From: Streptomyces sp. VRA16 Mangrove soil
Lineage (GTDB): Bacteria > Actinomycetota > Actinomycetes > Streptomycetales > Streptomycetaceae
NCBI RefSeq assembly: GCF_017377775.1
Contig: NZ_JAFVLN010000028.1
Location: 1 to 64,000, forward strand
Reading direction: 5' to 3'
Length of the DNA stretch: 64,000 nt
This document shows, in pieces, positions 52,199 through 60,575 of the stretch. Made by a program: the position numbers and the translations under genes. How positions within the stretch are numbered: the stretch's first letter is position 1; every line of letters begins with the position of its first letter. The notes beneath the pieces were generated by a model. It was given only the letters and a program-made list of their open reading frames with translations. It was not told where the DNA came from and did no database searches.

Positions 52199-52531
52199 CT
52201 ACACGCCCTGGACCGGGCTGGACCGCGCGGGCCTGAGCAGGGCCCGTATCGGGTGCCAGTAGCCCGCCGCCGTCACGTCCTGCACCTCGCGCCACACCAG
52301 CCCGTCCGGGTGGTGCAGCACCGCCGTGACCTCGTCCGGGCTCGGCGGGTGCGAGTTGCCGCGCAGGTAGACCGCGCGCAGGCCCAGGTTGCGCAGCCGG
52401 GTCAGGGCCCTGGCTCGGTTCACGGCGTGCACCAGGACCCGTACCGCGCCCTCTCCCGGACCCGGTGCGGGCAGCGTCAGCGCCACCACCACACTGCCTC
52501 CCGGCAGCTTGCAGAACCCTCCTGCGGACAT
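52199..52531 (-). CDS. Hypothetical small protein
   Basis: A 110-aa protein of unknown family (ALTRLRNLGLRAVYLRGN, PSPDEVTAVLHHPDGLVWRE, ATPxx-like basic tail). ATG 52531 is likely, with a GTG at 52540 as alternative. Its 3' end is 11 nt from the pncA stop; the two converge. Confidence 0.7.
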   Translation of the reverse strand: MSAGGFCKLPGGSVVVALTLPAPGPGEGAVRVLVHAVNRARALTRLRNLGLRAVYLRGNSHPPSPDEVTAVLHHPDGLVWREVQDVTAAGYWHPIRALLRPARSSPVQGV

Positions 52532-52641
52532 ACCTGTCACACCCCCGTGAGACGTCGTGTCGAACCGTGCGTCGGCCCGTGCGCCGGACCGCGTGTCAGA
52601 CCGTGTGTCAATAAGAAAGCCACAGGACGCACCTAAACACG

Positions 52642-52686
52642 ATCGGCCGCGACCCGCTAGCCCCAGCTAGCAAAGTCGCGGCCGAT
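52642..52686 (-). terminator. Terminator after M6 protease gene
   Basis: A 12-bp stem, ATCGGCCGCGAC with GTCGCGGCCGAT, with an inner GCTAGC stem. It lies 28 nt past the protease stop on the minus strand. Confidence 0.85.
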
Positions 52687-52713
52687 ACGTCTCTGACCAG
52701 GCGTTTTACAAGA

Positions 52714-55062
52714 TCAACGCTTCGACGGGCCCACCTTGACGGTGATCGAGGAGCCGTCGAGGGGCTGGTTCAGGATCGAGATCCGGGTGTTGGTGTCAGT
52801 TGTCTTGACACTCCCGGTCGCGTTCTCCTCGTACCAGTACGTGCCCTTGTGATCGTCGAAGACCGGGTTGCCGAGCTGCGCCGGGATCTTCTTCTCGACA
52901 CCCAGGCGGTGCAGCGTCATGCCGGGCACCGGGTACCAGCCGAAGGCGGCGTCGTACGGCGTGATCTTGTTGGAGATCTTGGTCTTGCCGTCCGCCCAGT
53001 ACAGCGGCTTCGCGTGCGCGTCGATCGGCAGGATCAGACCCTGGCCGGGGTGCTGGCCGACGTTGTTGTTGCGCTGCGAGGTGTCCCACTGCCAGATGAC
53101 CAGACCGGGACGGTACTGGTAGTGCTCCACCCAGTTCTGCTTGGCCCCGCCGTCGCGCCAGCCGAAGTTGTACGGGCCGACCTTGAGGGTCTTGTCGTAC
53201 GAGACGTACTGGCGGTTCTCGGCGATGTAGAACTGCGGGAAGTCACCGCTGACCGAGGCGCCGACGCGGGAGAAGCCGTGGCTGGTCCAGCCCGCCTGCT
53301 CGGACTCGGCGTCGTCGGAGAAGACCGTCGAACCGTCGGCCTTGACCGCGAAGTTGTCGAAGGCGAAGCCCATCTGGGCCACACCGCCGTCGGTCTTGTA
53401 GCGGAAGCGGACCTCGACCTTCTGGCCCGCGTAGGCGTCCAGCGGGAAGACCAGGTGCTGGTACTTGCCGTTGGTGCCGGTCAGCGCCGGCTTGTCGCCG
53501 CCGTCGCGCGGGATGGGCTGGCCGTCGGCGGTGCCGTCGATGGTCTTCCAGCTCGCGCCGCCGTCGGTGGACACCTGCGTGTACAGGTAGTCGTAGTCCT
53601 TCTCGATGTCGTACCAGCCGTCGAGTTCGAGCGAGCCGGACGTCTTGCCGGTCAGGTCGACCGTGCGCGAGAGGGTGTTGTCGAGGTCGTCACCGTAGTC
53701 CGACCACCACTGCGTCGCGCCCTGCGCGGGCTGCACGATGTCGGTGGTGACGTGCTTCTTCGGCAGTTCGACGACGAGGGCCTGCTTCAGCTTGGTGTTG
53801 TACTCCGAAACACCCAGCTTGTGCACCGAGTTGGTGGCGGCCTTCGCCTTGTCGTAGTTGAGCCAGCCCAGCTGGAGCTTGTCCCAGGCCGTCATGTCGC
53901 CCGGCATGTCGCCGATGGCTTCCTTGCCGGTGCCGAGCCAGGAGCCCGCCGACATCAGCGACCAGAAGCCGACCGAGTTCTCCCCGATGTACGTCGTGTC
54001 GTACAGGTCGGGCAGGCCCAGGTCGTGGCCGTACTCGTGGGCGAAGACGCCGAGGCCGCCGTTCTCCGGCTGCATCGTGTAGTCGCCGACCCAGATGCCG
54101 GTGTCGCCGACCGGGGTGCCGCCCGCCTTGAAGCCGGCCGGGCCCGTGTCGCCGTCGTCGCGGCTGTAGGCGTAACCGCGGTGCGCCCACAGGGCGTCCT
54201 CGCCCTGCGCGCCGCCGCCGGCCGACTCGTCCTCGCCCGCGTGGACGATCTGGAAGTGGTCGATGTAGCCGTCGGGCTCGTTGAAGTTGCCGTCGCCGTC
54301 GTGGTCCGTGCGGTCCCACTGGTCGTACTTGGCGAGGTCGGCCTTGATGTCGGCGTCCGACTTGCCGGCCGCCTTCTGGTCGGCGACCCAGGCGTTCACG
54401 CCGTCGCGGACCAGGTCCTCGACGATCGGGCAGTTGGAGGCGCCGCAGTAGTCGGAGCCGTAACGGGCCTCGTTGTAGTCGACCTTGACCCAGTCGGAGA
54501 CCTCGCCGTCGACCGAGTAACGGCCCGAGGAGGTCTTCTCGTAGTAGGTCTTCAGGGAGTCGACGCCCTTGCCCGAACCGAAGTACAGGTTCTGGAAGTG
54601 GTCCTTGCCGTAATCCGACTGCCAGGCCGTCGAGTTGTCCTTGGTGCGGTCCGGCTCGGCGATCTGGTTGTGCAGCGGACCCGGGGTGCCGCCGTACTTG
54701 CTGTCGACCTTGTCGCCGAACTCGACCAGGATCGTGAAGATCTGGTCGGTGCGCTCCCGGCCCAGCTCGACGTACTTGCCCTTGTCGAGCTTGACGACCT
54801 TGGAGCCGTTCTTCTCCTGCACCTTGGAGTCGCCCTTGAGGACCTGCTCCAGGGCGGTCTGCCGCTGCTCGGCCTGCTGCCGGCTGAACGGCCCGTCGAT
54901 GACGTGGCCGTCACCCTTGTAGCTGTCGCCCTTCGTCGTGCTCGGCGGCACCGCGGGGCTGTCGGCCTGTGCGCCGGTCGCCGCTATGGAACCGGCGGCC
55001 GCGGTGGCGGCCAGCGTCATGAGGACGGCGGCGGATCTCAGCGCCCGTCTCTTGGTGGTCAC
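52714..55062 (-). CDS. Secreted immune inhibitor A-like M6 metalloprotease
   Basis: A 782-aa exported zinc protease. A signal peptide (to about residue 38, ending near AQADS) is followed by a propeptide-like stretch (QRQTALEQVLKGD) and the M6 peptidase domain. H342-E343-Y-G-H346-DLGLPD is the zinc and catalytic motif. The C-terminal part has beta-sandwich (jelly-roll) repeats (GSLELDGWYDIEKDYDYLY, VRFRYKTDGGVAQMGFAFDN). GTG 55062 follows GAGGAGGGG. Such proteases degrade host or environmental proteins; in S. coelicolor a similar gene lies at this place. Confidence 0.93.
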   Translation of the reverse strand: MTTKRRALRSAAVLMTLAATAAAGSIAATGAQADSPAVPPSTTKGDSYKGDGHVIDGPFSRQQAEQRQTALEQVLKGDSKVQEKNGSKVVKLDKGKYVELGRERTDQIFTILVEFGDKVDSKYGGTPGPLHNQIAEPDRTKDNSTAWQSDYGKDHFQNLYFGSGKGVDSLKTYYEKTSSGRYSVDGEVSDWVKVDYNEARYGSDYCGASNCPIVEDLVRDGVNAWVADQKAAGKSDADIKADLAKYDQWDRTDHDGDGNFNEPDGYIDHFQIVHAGEDESAGGGAQGEDALWAHRGYAYSRDDGDTGPAGFKAGGTPVGDTGIWVGDYTMQPENGGLGVFAHEYGHDLGLPDLYDTTYIGENSVGFWSLMSAGSWLGTGKEAIGDMPGDMTAWDKLQLGWLNYDKAKAATNSVHKLGVSEYNTKLKQALVVELPKKHVTTDIVQPAQGATQWWSDYGDDLDNTLSRTVDLTGKTSGSLELDGWYDIEKDYDYLYTQVSTDGGASWKTIDGTADGQPIPRDGGDKPALTGTNGKYQHLVFPLDAYAGQKVEVRFRYKTDGGVAQMGFAFDNFAVKADGSTVFSDDAESEQAGWTSHGFSRVGASVSGDFPQFYIAENRQYVSYDKTLKVGPYNFGWRDGGAKQNWVEHYQYRPGLVIWQWDTSQRNNNVGQHPGQGLILPIDAHAKPLYWADGKTKISNKITPYDAAFGWYPVPGMTLHRLGVEKKIPAQLGNPVFDDHKGTYWYEENATGSVKTTDTNTRISILNQPLDGSSITVKVGPSKR

Positions 55063-55450
55063 TTGGGTGTTCCCCTCCTCCGTGGCGCGGGGCCACGCAT
55101 CACAAGTGACGCCATTTGACCGGAGGTAGGAAAGAATTAACAGACCTTGACTGTGACATTTGAGTTGCACTATGCAGTGCGATCGATCCGGTATCCGAAC
55201 GTGTCCGGAGAAACGGGCACGGAACCGTGCGAAAGACCGGTGAACGCTCAACGGGCGCGTACAACTGTCCACTTGGTGGACCGGATGACCCCGTGCGCCC
55301 CCCATGCTCCGGCACTGTGGGTTAGGTCATGCTTACTGGCCGTTCCGCTCGGGCACAGGTCCGAATAGAGTCGGATCGACGGTGGGCCACAACCTGGCCC
55401 TCCAGCCGGCCCACTCACGCTCCCCCGATGTCACGAGGACGGATACCGCC
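55063..55450. other. 388-bp divergent promoter region
   Basis: Lies between the divergent protease gene and a small membrane gene. It includes an AT-richer part (AAAGAATTAACAGACCTTGAC region, 55131-55150) and the inverted repeat GCACTATGCAGTGC (55167-55180), a possible regulator site for the protease. No gene is supported. Confidence 0.5.
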
Positions 55451-55771
55451 ATGCCTCGCCCGACTGTCGCACAGCTCGCCTACGGTTCGGCCACCGTCGT
55501 TCTGTCCACCCTCGCCATGTTGCTGCTGTCACAGACCAGTTCGGGCCCGGGGATCGGGGTCATCGCCATGTCGGCGGTCATCCTGGGGCTGTTCGTGGCG
55601 CTCAACGTGCCCCGGCCCAAACAGGAGCCCGCACGGGACGCCCGGCAGGAGTCCGGGGCCGAGTCCGGGTCCGCCGCCGAGCGGGTGCCGACGCAGCGCG
55701 TGATCTCCTCCGAGCCGGCCCATGAGCCCACCCGCGAGCGCGCACCCGTGCACGAAACGGCGGGCCCCTGA
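55451..55771 (+). CDS. Small two-helix membrane protein
   Basis: A 106-aa protein with two N-terminal helices (AYGSATVVLSTLAMLLL, GIGVIAMSAVILGLFVALNV) and a charged cytosolic tail (PKQEPARDARQESGAESG and so on). No family is known. ATG 55451. Confidence 0.72.
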   Translation: MPRPTVAQLAYGSATVVLSTLAMLLLSQTSSGPGIGVIAMSAVILGLFVALNVPRPKQEPARDARQESGAESGSAAERVPTQRVISSEPAHEPTRERAPVHETAGP

Positions 55772-55790
55772 GACACGGACCCGCCGTTTC
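55754..55790. terminator. Terminator overlapping stop codon
   Basis: An 11-bp stem, GAAACGGCGGG with CCCGCCGTTTC. It includes the last codons of the small membrane gene and lies before the convergent RDD gene end. Confidence 0.8.
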
Positions 55791-55810
55791 TGCTGCTGCC
55801 CGCTGCCGGG

Positions 55811-56512
55811 TCAGCCGCTGCTGACCACCACCGTCTTGGCGGCCTTGTCGTGCAGGCCCTGTTTGTAGGGCTTGTCGAAGAAGCTCCAGCCTCCGGAGAT
55901 CGCCGTCCAGATGCAGGCGCAGCAGAACGAGAACGGGATCCACAGCACGAGTGCGCGGATCAGGTTCGCCTGCATGCCGGGTGTGGCGCCGTCGTTCAGG
56001 TTGGCCACCCGCAGCTTCATCAGGCGCTTGCCGAGGGTCTGCCCGGTCCGCGCCGTCATCAGCACGTCGTAGCCGACGTAGAGGACGGCCGTCAGGAGTG
56101 ACGAGCCGGCCTGCTTGCCCGCGTTGATGTCGTCGGTGTCGGTGCTGAAGCTGGCGATGTGGAAGGCCCAGGACAGCAGGCCGACGATGATCCCGATCAG
56201 GATCATGTCGAGGATGCGGGCGAGCACGCGCTTGCCGCTGTCGGCGAGCGGCGGCATCCCGGCGAGCGGGTCGGCGGCCCCGCCGAAGCCCGCGCCGCCG
56301 CCGTACGGATCACCCCCGTAGGGCGGGGGCGTGCCGCCGTACGGGGGTGGGGGCGGGGCGGCGCCGCCGGAGTTGTCGTAGGGGTTGCGGGGCGTCTGGT
56401 CCTGCGGGTTGTCGTACGGCGAGCCGCCACCCTGGTTCGTCGGCGGCGGCTTGCGGAACGGGTCGTCGTCCGGCGGCTGGCCGGATCCGTTGGGCGGCGG
56501 TTCGGTACTCAT
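55811..56512 (-). CDS. RDD family membrane protein
   Basis: A 233-aa protein with a Pro/Gly-rich cytosolic N-terminus (about 1-85, with PPPYGG repeats) and an RDD domain: KRVLARILDMILIG, the GYDVLMTARTGQTLGKRLMKLRV loop and a third helix (WIPFSFCCACIWTAIS). Starts at ATG 56512. A second RDD gene lies just upstream on the same strand. Confidence 0.88.
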   Translation of the reverse strand: MSTEPPPNGSGQPPDDDPFRKPPPTNQGGGSPYDNPQDQTPRNPYDNSGGAAPPPPPYGGTPPPYGGDPYGGGAGFGGAADPLAGMPPLADSGKRVLARILDMILIGIIVGLLSWAFHIASFSTDTDDINAGKQAGSSLLTAVLYVGYDVLMTARTGQTLGKRLMKLRVANLNDGATPGMQANLIRALVLWIPFSFCCACIWTAISGGWSFFDKPYKQGLHDKAAKTVVVSSG

Positions 56513-56615
56513 GGCCCGAGTGGACCGCGATCCCGGCCATCCTGCACCCGGCGGGCGGCCGTCCGGATGACCCGGGCGGCCGCATCCGGCCATCGGTCGG
56601 GGCAGCCCGCGCTAC

Positions 56616-58064
56616 TTACCCGGCCACGAAGGTGCGGGCGACCTTGTCGTGGAGGCACTGGCGCCACGGCCGGTCGAACGCGCCCCAGAGCACGCCGAGG
56701 ATCCCGATCGCGAGCACCCCCGGCACGCTGTAGGCGAGCCAGCGCTTGAGGGCCGCGCCGAAGGTCGGGGAGTCGTGCTCCGCCATGTCCCTGACGGACA
56801 GTCCGAACAGCTTCTTGCCGAGCGTGCGGCCCCACTTGGCGGTGGGCACCGCCTCGTAGAGGACGCCGAAGACGAGCAGCACCCCGAGGACGATGCCCAG
56901 GTACGTACCGGTCGTGCCGTCGAGCAGCCACACCGTGACCTGCCGGCCGGACGCCTTCGCCTCGTCGATCTTCGTGTTGATGTGGTCGACGGCCCGGGTG
57001 CCGAGCGGCACGGCGACGGCCGCGGTGACCGCGCCCAGGACCACGGAGTCCACGATCCGCGCGGCGAACCGCTTGCCGAGCCCGGCCGGGCGGGCGTTCG
57101 CCTGGGCCTGCGCCGCGGCGAGGAACGGGTCGTTGGCGACCGGCTTGAACGGGGTGACGGGACCGTCGTGCTGCCCCTCCTGCCCTTCCTGCGCCCCGGC
57201 GAGCCGGTGCACCTGCTGCGCCCAGGAGGGCTGACCGCCGCCGGGCCCCTGGGTGATCGGGGTGGGCAGGGCCTGCTGTTGCTGCGGCGGGTAACCGTAG
57301 GAGGGCTGCGGCTGGGCCTGCTGCTGTTGCTGCGGCGGGTAACCGTACGAGGGCTGCGGCTGCTGGGGCTGCGGCTGGGTGGGCGCGGGGGCCGGGGCCG
57401 GGGCCGGATTCGCCTGCGGCTGCTGCGGGTTGAGGCCCGCGCGCTGGTGGGCCCGCGCCTGCTCCGGGGCGTCGGGGGCCGGGGCGGCCGCCTGCTGCGG
57501 CACGGCGCGGATCGCCATCGTGCCCTCGGCGCGCGGCGGGGTCTCGGCGTTCGCGGCGGGCCGGGCCGCGCGGAGGGTGACGGCGCCGTCGGTGCGGGCG
57601 GCCGGGGTGGCGGGCTCCGGGGCGGCTGGGGGCGCGGGCTCGGGCGCGGCCGGGGGCGCCGGCTCGGGGGAGCCCCAGGAGACGCGGCGGTCCTGCTCGC
57701 CGCCGAAGCCGGACTGCCGGGAGGCGTCGGCCTGCCAGGCGGAGGCGGGTTCGGGGGCGCTGGGCGCGTCCGGGCCGCTGTCGGGACCCGTCTCGGTGCG
57801 CACCGAGGGCTCCTCGTCCAGGAAGACGGGGCCGGTCTCCTCTGCGGCGGCGACGGTCTGCGTCACGGGCTCGGGCGCGGGCGCCGGAGCGGGGGTGGCG
57901 CCCGCCGGGGCCGGCAGGGGTTCGCCGTCGGACGGGGCGGGGCGGGAGGTGCCGGGGACCCAGGCGGCCCCGTTCCAGTACCGGACATATCCGGGAATGG
58001 ACGGGTCGGGGTAGTAGCCTTCGCGGGGCCTGTCGTCGCCGGGGGCCGGGGTTGGGGCGCTCAT
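56616..58064 (-). CDS. RDD family membrane protein, long Pro/Gln-rich tail
   Basis: A 482-aa protein: about 310 residues of low complexity (Ala-Pro-Glu tracts, PQPSYGYPPQQQQ repeats), then an RDD domain (GKRFAARIVDSVVLGAVTAA, RTLGKKLFGLSVRDM). A motif WNGAAWVPGTSRP close to the start is like the DUF2510-type WxxP module. The two RDD genes are paralogues. Function is unknown. Start ATG 58064. Confidence 0.87.
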   Translation of the reverse strand: MSAPTPAPGDDRPREGYYPDPSIPGYVRYWNGAAWVPGTSRPAPSDGEPLPAPAGATPAPAPAPEPVTQTVAAAEETGPVFLDEEPSVRTETGPDSGPDAPSAPEPASAWQADASRQSGFGGEQDRRVSWGSPEPAPPAAPEPAPPAAPEPATPAARTDGAVTLRAARPAANAETPPRAEGTMAIRAVPQQAAAPAPDAPEQARAHQRAGLNPQQPQANPAPAPAPAPTQPQPQQPQPSYGYPPQQQQQAQPQPSYGYPPQQQQALPTPITQGPGGGQPSWAQQVHRLAGAQEGQEGQHDGPVTPFKPVANDPFLAAAQAQANARPAGLGKRFAARIVDSVVLGAVTAAVAVPLGTRAVDHINTKIDEAKASGRQVTVWLLDGTTGTYLGIVLGVLLVFGVLYEAVPTAKWGRTLGKKLFGLSVRDMAEHDSPTFGAALKRWLAYSVPGVLAIGILGVLWGAFDRPWRQCLHDKVARTFVAG

Positions 58065-58345
58065 GTCCGTCGTCCCGTATCTGCTCGGGGGTCTTGTTGT
58101 GGCCTCTACGTCTATCAGACCGCCGCGCCCGCCCGTGCCGCTCCGCCGTTACGCACCACTTTCCGGGCACGCGGTGGTATCCGGAGCGCGGCCGGTTCGG
58201 TGACCGGAGCGCGGCCGGACCGAAGGGCGGAAAAAAATTCTCGCGAAGTCGCGTAATGCTCGCGGCACATCGCCCTCTCACCTTGCACGGGCCCGCTCGT
58301 GGCCCCCGTACAGACCTCGTACGAGGTGGAGAGGAAGCGCAGGAC

Positions 58346-58819
58346 ATGCACTCCGTGGTGGAACGCGAACTCGAGCTGAAGCTGGTGTTGTCGCCCGAGC
58401 GAAGCATCCCGGTCCCGGCCCGGCTGACCTACCGCACCGACGATCCCTATGCCGTCCACATCACGTTCCACATCGGGTCCGACCACCCGGTCAACTGGAC
58501 GTTCGCGCGCGAGCTGCTGGTGGAGGGGGTGTTCCGGCCGTGCGGGCACGGGGACGTGCGGGTGTGGCCGACGAAGGTGGACGGCCGCAGCGTCGTGCTG
58601 ATGGCGCTGAGTTCGCCGGACGGCGACGCACTCCTCGAAGCGCCCGCCGCGCAGGTGTCGGCCTGGCTGGAGCGCACGCTGCGGGCGGTTCCCCCGGGCT
58701 CTGAGGCCGAGCGGCTCGGCATCGACGACGGCCTGGCCGAGCTGCTCACCCCCACCCCGGCCGACGACCTCTACCTGCGGGACCCCTGGCCGTCGGACGA
58801 GTCGTCGGACGAGCGGTGA
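58346..58819 (+). CDS. ssgG: SsgA-like sporulation/cell-division protein (probable SsgG)
   Basis: A 157-aa SALP protein. The family core is clear: VVERELELKLVLSPERSIPVP, RTDDPYAVHITFHIG, FARELLVEGVFRPCGHGDVRVWP and ALSSPDGDALLEAPA. SALPs occur only in actinomycetes that make multiple septa, and set the sites of sporulation septa and autolysis. I name it ssgG because of its place in the conserved gene order; other SALPs have similar sequence. ATG 58346 with GAGAGGAAG upstream. Confidence 0.87.
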   Translation: MHSVVERELELKLVLSPERSIPVPARLTYRTDDPYAVHITFHIGSDHPVNWTFARELLVEGVFRPCGHGDVRVWPTKVDGRSVVLMALSSPDGDALLEAPAAQVSAWLERTLRAVPPGSEAERLGIDDGLAELLTPTPADDLYLRDPWPSDESSDER

Positions 58820-58842
58820 GGGGTGACCGGACGGGGCGCGGG

Positions 58843-59016
58843 TCAGTCCGTCGACACGACGGCCTGCGGGGAGACGGGCGCCGGTGTCCCGGACGGGGCC
58901 GGGGCGGCGACGGCGGTGCCGACCGCCAGGCCGAGCGAGGCGACGGCGACGGCTCCGGCCAGGACGACGGCGCCGATCTTCCGGTTGCGCAGGGACTTGC
59001 TCTTGCTGTGGCTCAT
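58843..59016 (-). CDS. Small secreted hypothetical protein
   Basis: A 57-aa protein with a twin-charged start (SKSKSLRNRK), a hydrophobic stretch (IGAVVLAGAVAVASLGLAVG) and a short Pro/Ala tail. It could be exported or anchored. Unknown function. Convergent with the SsgA-like gene. Confidence 0.6.
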   Translation of the reverse strand: MSHSKSKSLRNRKIGAVVLAGAVAVASLGLAVGTAVAAPAPSGTPAPVSPQAVVSTD

Positions 59017-59106
59017 GCGTCCAGGGTGCCGCCGCGAGGCACCCTGGCACATGAGGCGTTCGTCCTTTATGTCACCCATACCGGTACGGGTGCGCACGCT
59101 CCGTCG

Positions 59107-60477
59107 TCAGAACAGCTTGCCGGGGTTGAGCAGCCCCAGCGGGTCGAAGGCGGCCTTCACCGCCTGCTGCATCTCCACGCCGACCGGGCCGAGCTCGCGC
59201 GCCAGCCAGTCCTTCTTCAGGACGCCGACGCCGTGCTCGCCCGTGATGGTGCCGCCGAGCTCCAGGCCGAGCGCCATGATCTCGTCGAAGGACTCGCGGG
59301 CGCGGCGGCCCTCGTCGGCGTCCTGAGCGTCGAAGCAGACGGTCGGGTGGGTGTTGCCGTCGCCCGCGTGGCAGCAGACGCCGATGGTCAGGGCGTACTT
59401 CTCGGCGATCCGCTCGACGCCTTCGAGCATGTCGCCCAGCCGGGAGCGCGGCACGCACACGTCGTCGATCATCGTCGTGCCCTTGACCGCTTCGAGGGCG
59501 GTGAGGGACAACCGCCGGGCCTGGAGCAGCAGTTCGGACTCGGCTGCGTCCTCGGCGGGCACGACCTGGGTGGCGCCCGCCGCCTCGCACAGGGCGCCGA
59601 CGGCGGCGAGGTCCGCGGCCGGGTCCGGGGTGTCGAAGGCGGCCAGGAGCAGGGCCTCGGTGGTCTCGGGGAGCCCCATGTGCGCCATGTCGTTGACGGC
59701 CTTGACCGTCGTACGGTCCATGAGTTCGAGGAGTGACGGGACGTGGCCGCCCTCCATGATCCGGCACACCGCGTCGCACGCCGCCGCCGCGGACGCGAAC
59801 TCGGCGGCGAGGACCAACTGCTGGGGCGGCTGGGGCTTGAGCGCCAGGGTCGCCTTCACGACGATGCCGAGGCTGCCCTCGGAGCCGACGAAGAGGCGGG
59901 TGAGGTCGTAGCCCGCGACGCCCTTGGCGGTGCGCCGGCCGGTCGAGAGCAGCCGGCCGTCGGCGAGGACGACGTCGAGCCCGAGCACGTACTCCGCCGT
60001 GACCCCGTACTTGACGCAGCACAGGCCGCCGGAGGCCGTGCCGATGTTCCCTCCGATGGTGCACATCTCCCAGCTGGAGGGGTCCGGCGGATAGTAGAGC
60101 CCGTGCTCGTTGACCGCGCGGGAGAGCGTCGCGTTGATGACGCCCGGCTCGACGACGGCGATCCGGTCGACCGGGTTGATCTCCAGGATGCGGTCCATCT
60201 TGGTGAGGGAGAGCACGATGCAGCCGTCGGAGGCGTTGGCCGCGCCCGACAGGCCCGTGCGGGCGCCCTGCGGGACGACCGGGACGCGCAGCGCGGTGGC
60301 GGTGCGCATGACGTGCTGGACCTGCTCGACGGTGCGTGGCAGGACCAAGACGGCGGGCGCGCCCGCGTCGCAGAAACTCGCCATGTCGTGGGCGTAGGAG
60401 GCGGTGACGTCGGGGTCGGTGACGAGCGCCTCGGCGGGCAGCCCGTCGCCGAGCAGTTCGATGAGGGTGCGGCTCAT
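59107..60477 (-). CDS. FAD-linked oxidase, GlcD/D-lactate dehydrogenase type
   Basis: A 456-aa flavoprotein of the VAO family. The FAD-binding part has VPQGARTGLSGAANASDGC, MCTIGGNIGTASGGLCCVKYG and GYDLTRLFVGSEGSLGIV. The C-terminal FAD-oxidase domain has GVCCHAGDGNTHPTV and ITGEHGVGVLKKDWL. These are the landmarks of glycolate oxidase subunit D and bacterial D-lactate dehydrogenases; no GlcE/GlcF partner is near, so D-lactate or another 2-hydroxy acid is likely. ATG 60477. Confidence 0.92.
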   Translation of the reverse strand: MSRTLIELLGDGLPAEALVTDPDVTASYAHDMASFCDAGAPAVLVLPRTVEQVQHVMRTATALRVPVVPQGARTGLSGAANASDGCIVLSLTKMDRILEINPVDRIAVVEPGVINATLSRAVNEHGLYYPPDPSSWEMCTIGGNIGTASGGLCCVKYGVTAEYVLGLDVVLADGRLLSTGRRTAKGVAGYDLTRLFVGSEGSLGIVVKATLALKPQPPQQLVLAAEFASAAAACDAVCRIMEGGHVPSLLELMDRTTVKAVNDMAHMGLPETTEALLLAAFDTPDPAADLAAVGALCEAAGATQVVPAEDAAESELLLQARRLSLTALEAVKGTTMIDDVCVPRSRLGDMLEGVERIAEKYALTIGVCCHAGDGNTHPTVCFDAQDADEGRRARESFDEIMALGLELGGTITGEHGVGVLKKDWLARELGPVGVEMQQAVKAAFDPLGLLNPGKLF

Positions 60478-60575
60478 GATCACAGCCTCGCACTCGGGGC
60501 CATCGGTGTGAACCCGTCTGTGGCCACCACCGTGTGCTCTTCGTGTGCTCTTCGTATTGCCGCACAGTGTGCGCC

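Noticed and set aside
52849..55119. 756-codon open frame on the plus strand
   Set aside because: It is antisense to the M6 protease, whose zinc motif and signal peptide are clear; the Val/Arg/Asp-rich sequence has no domain.
56649..58256. 535-codon Gly/Arg-rich frame on the plus strand
   Set aside because: It is the complement of the low-complexity RDD gene.
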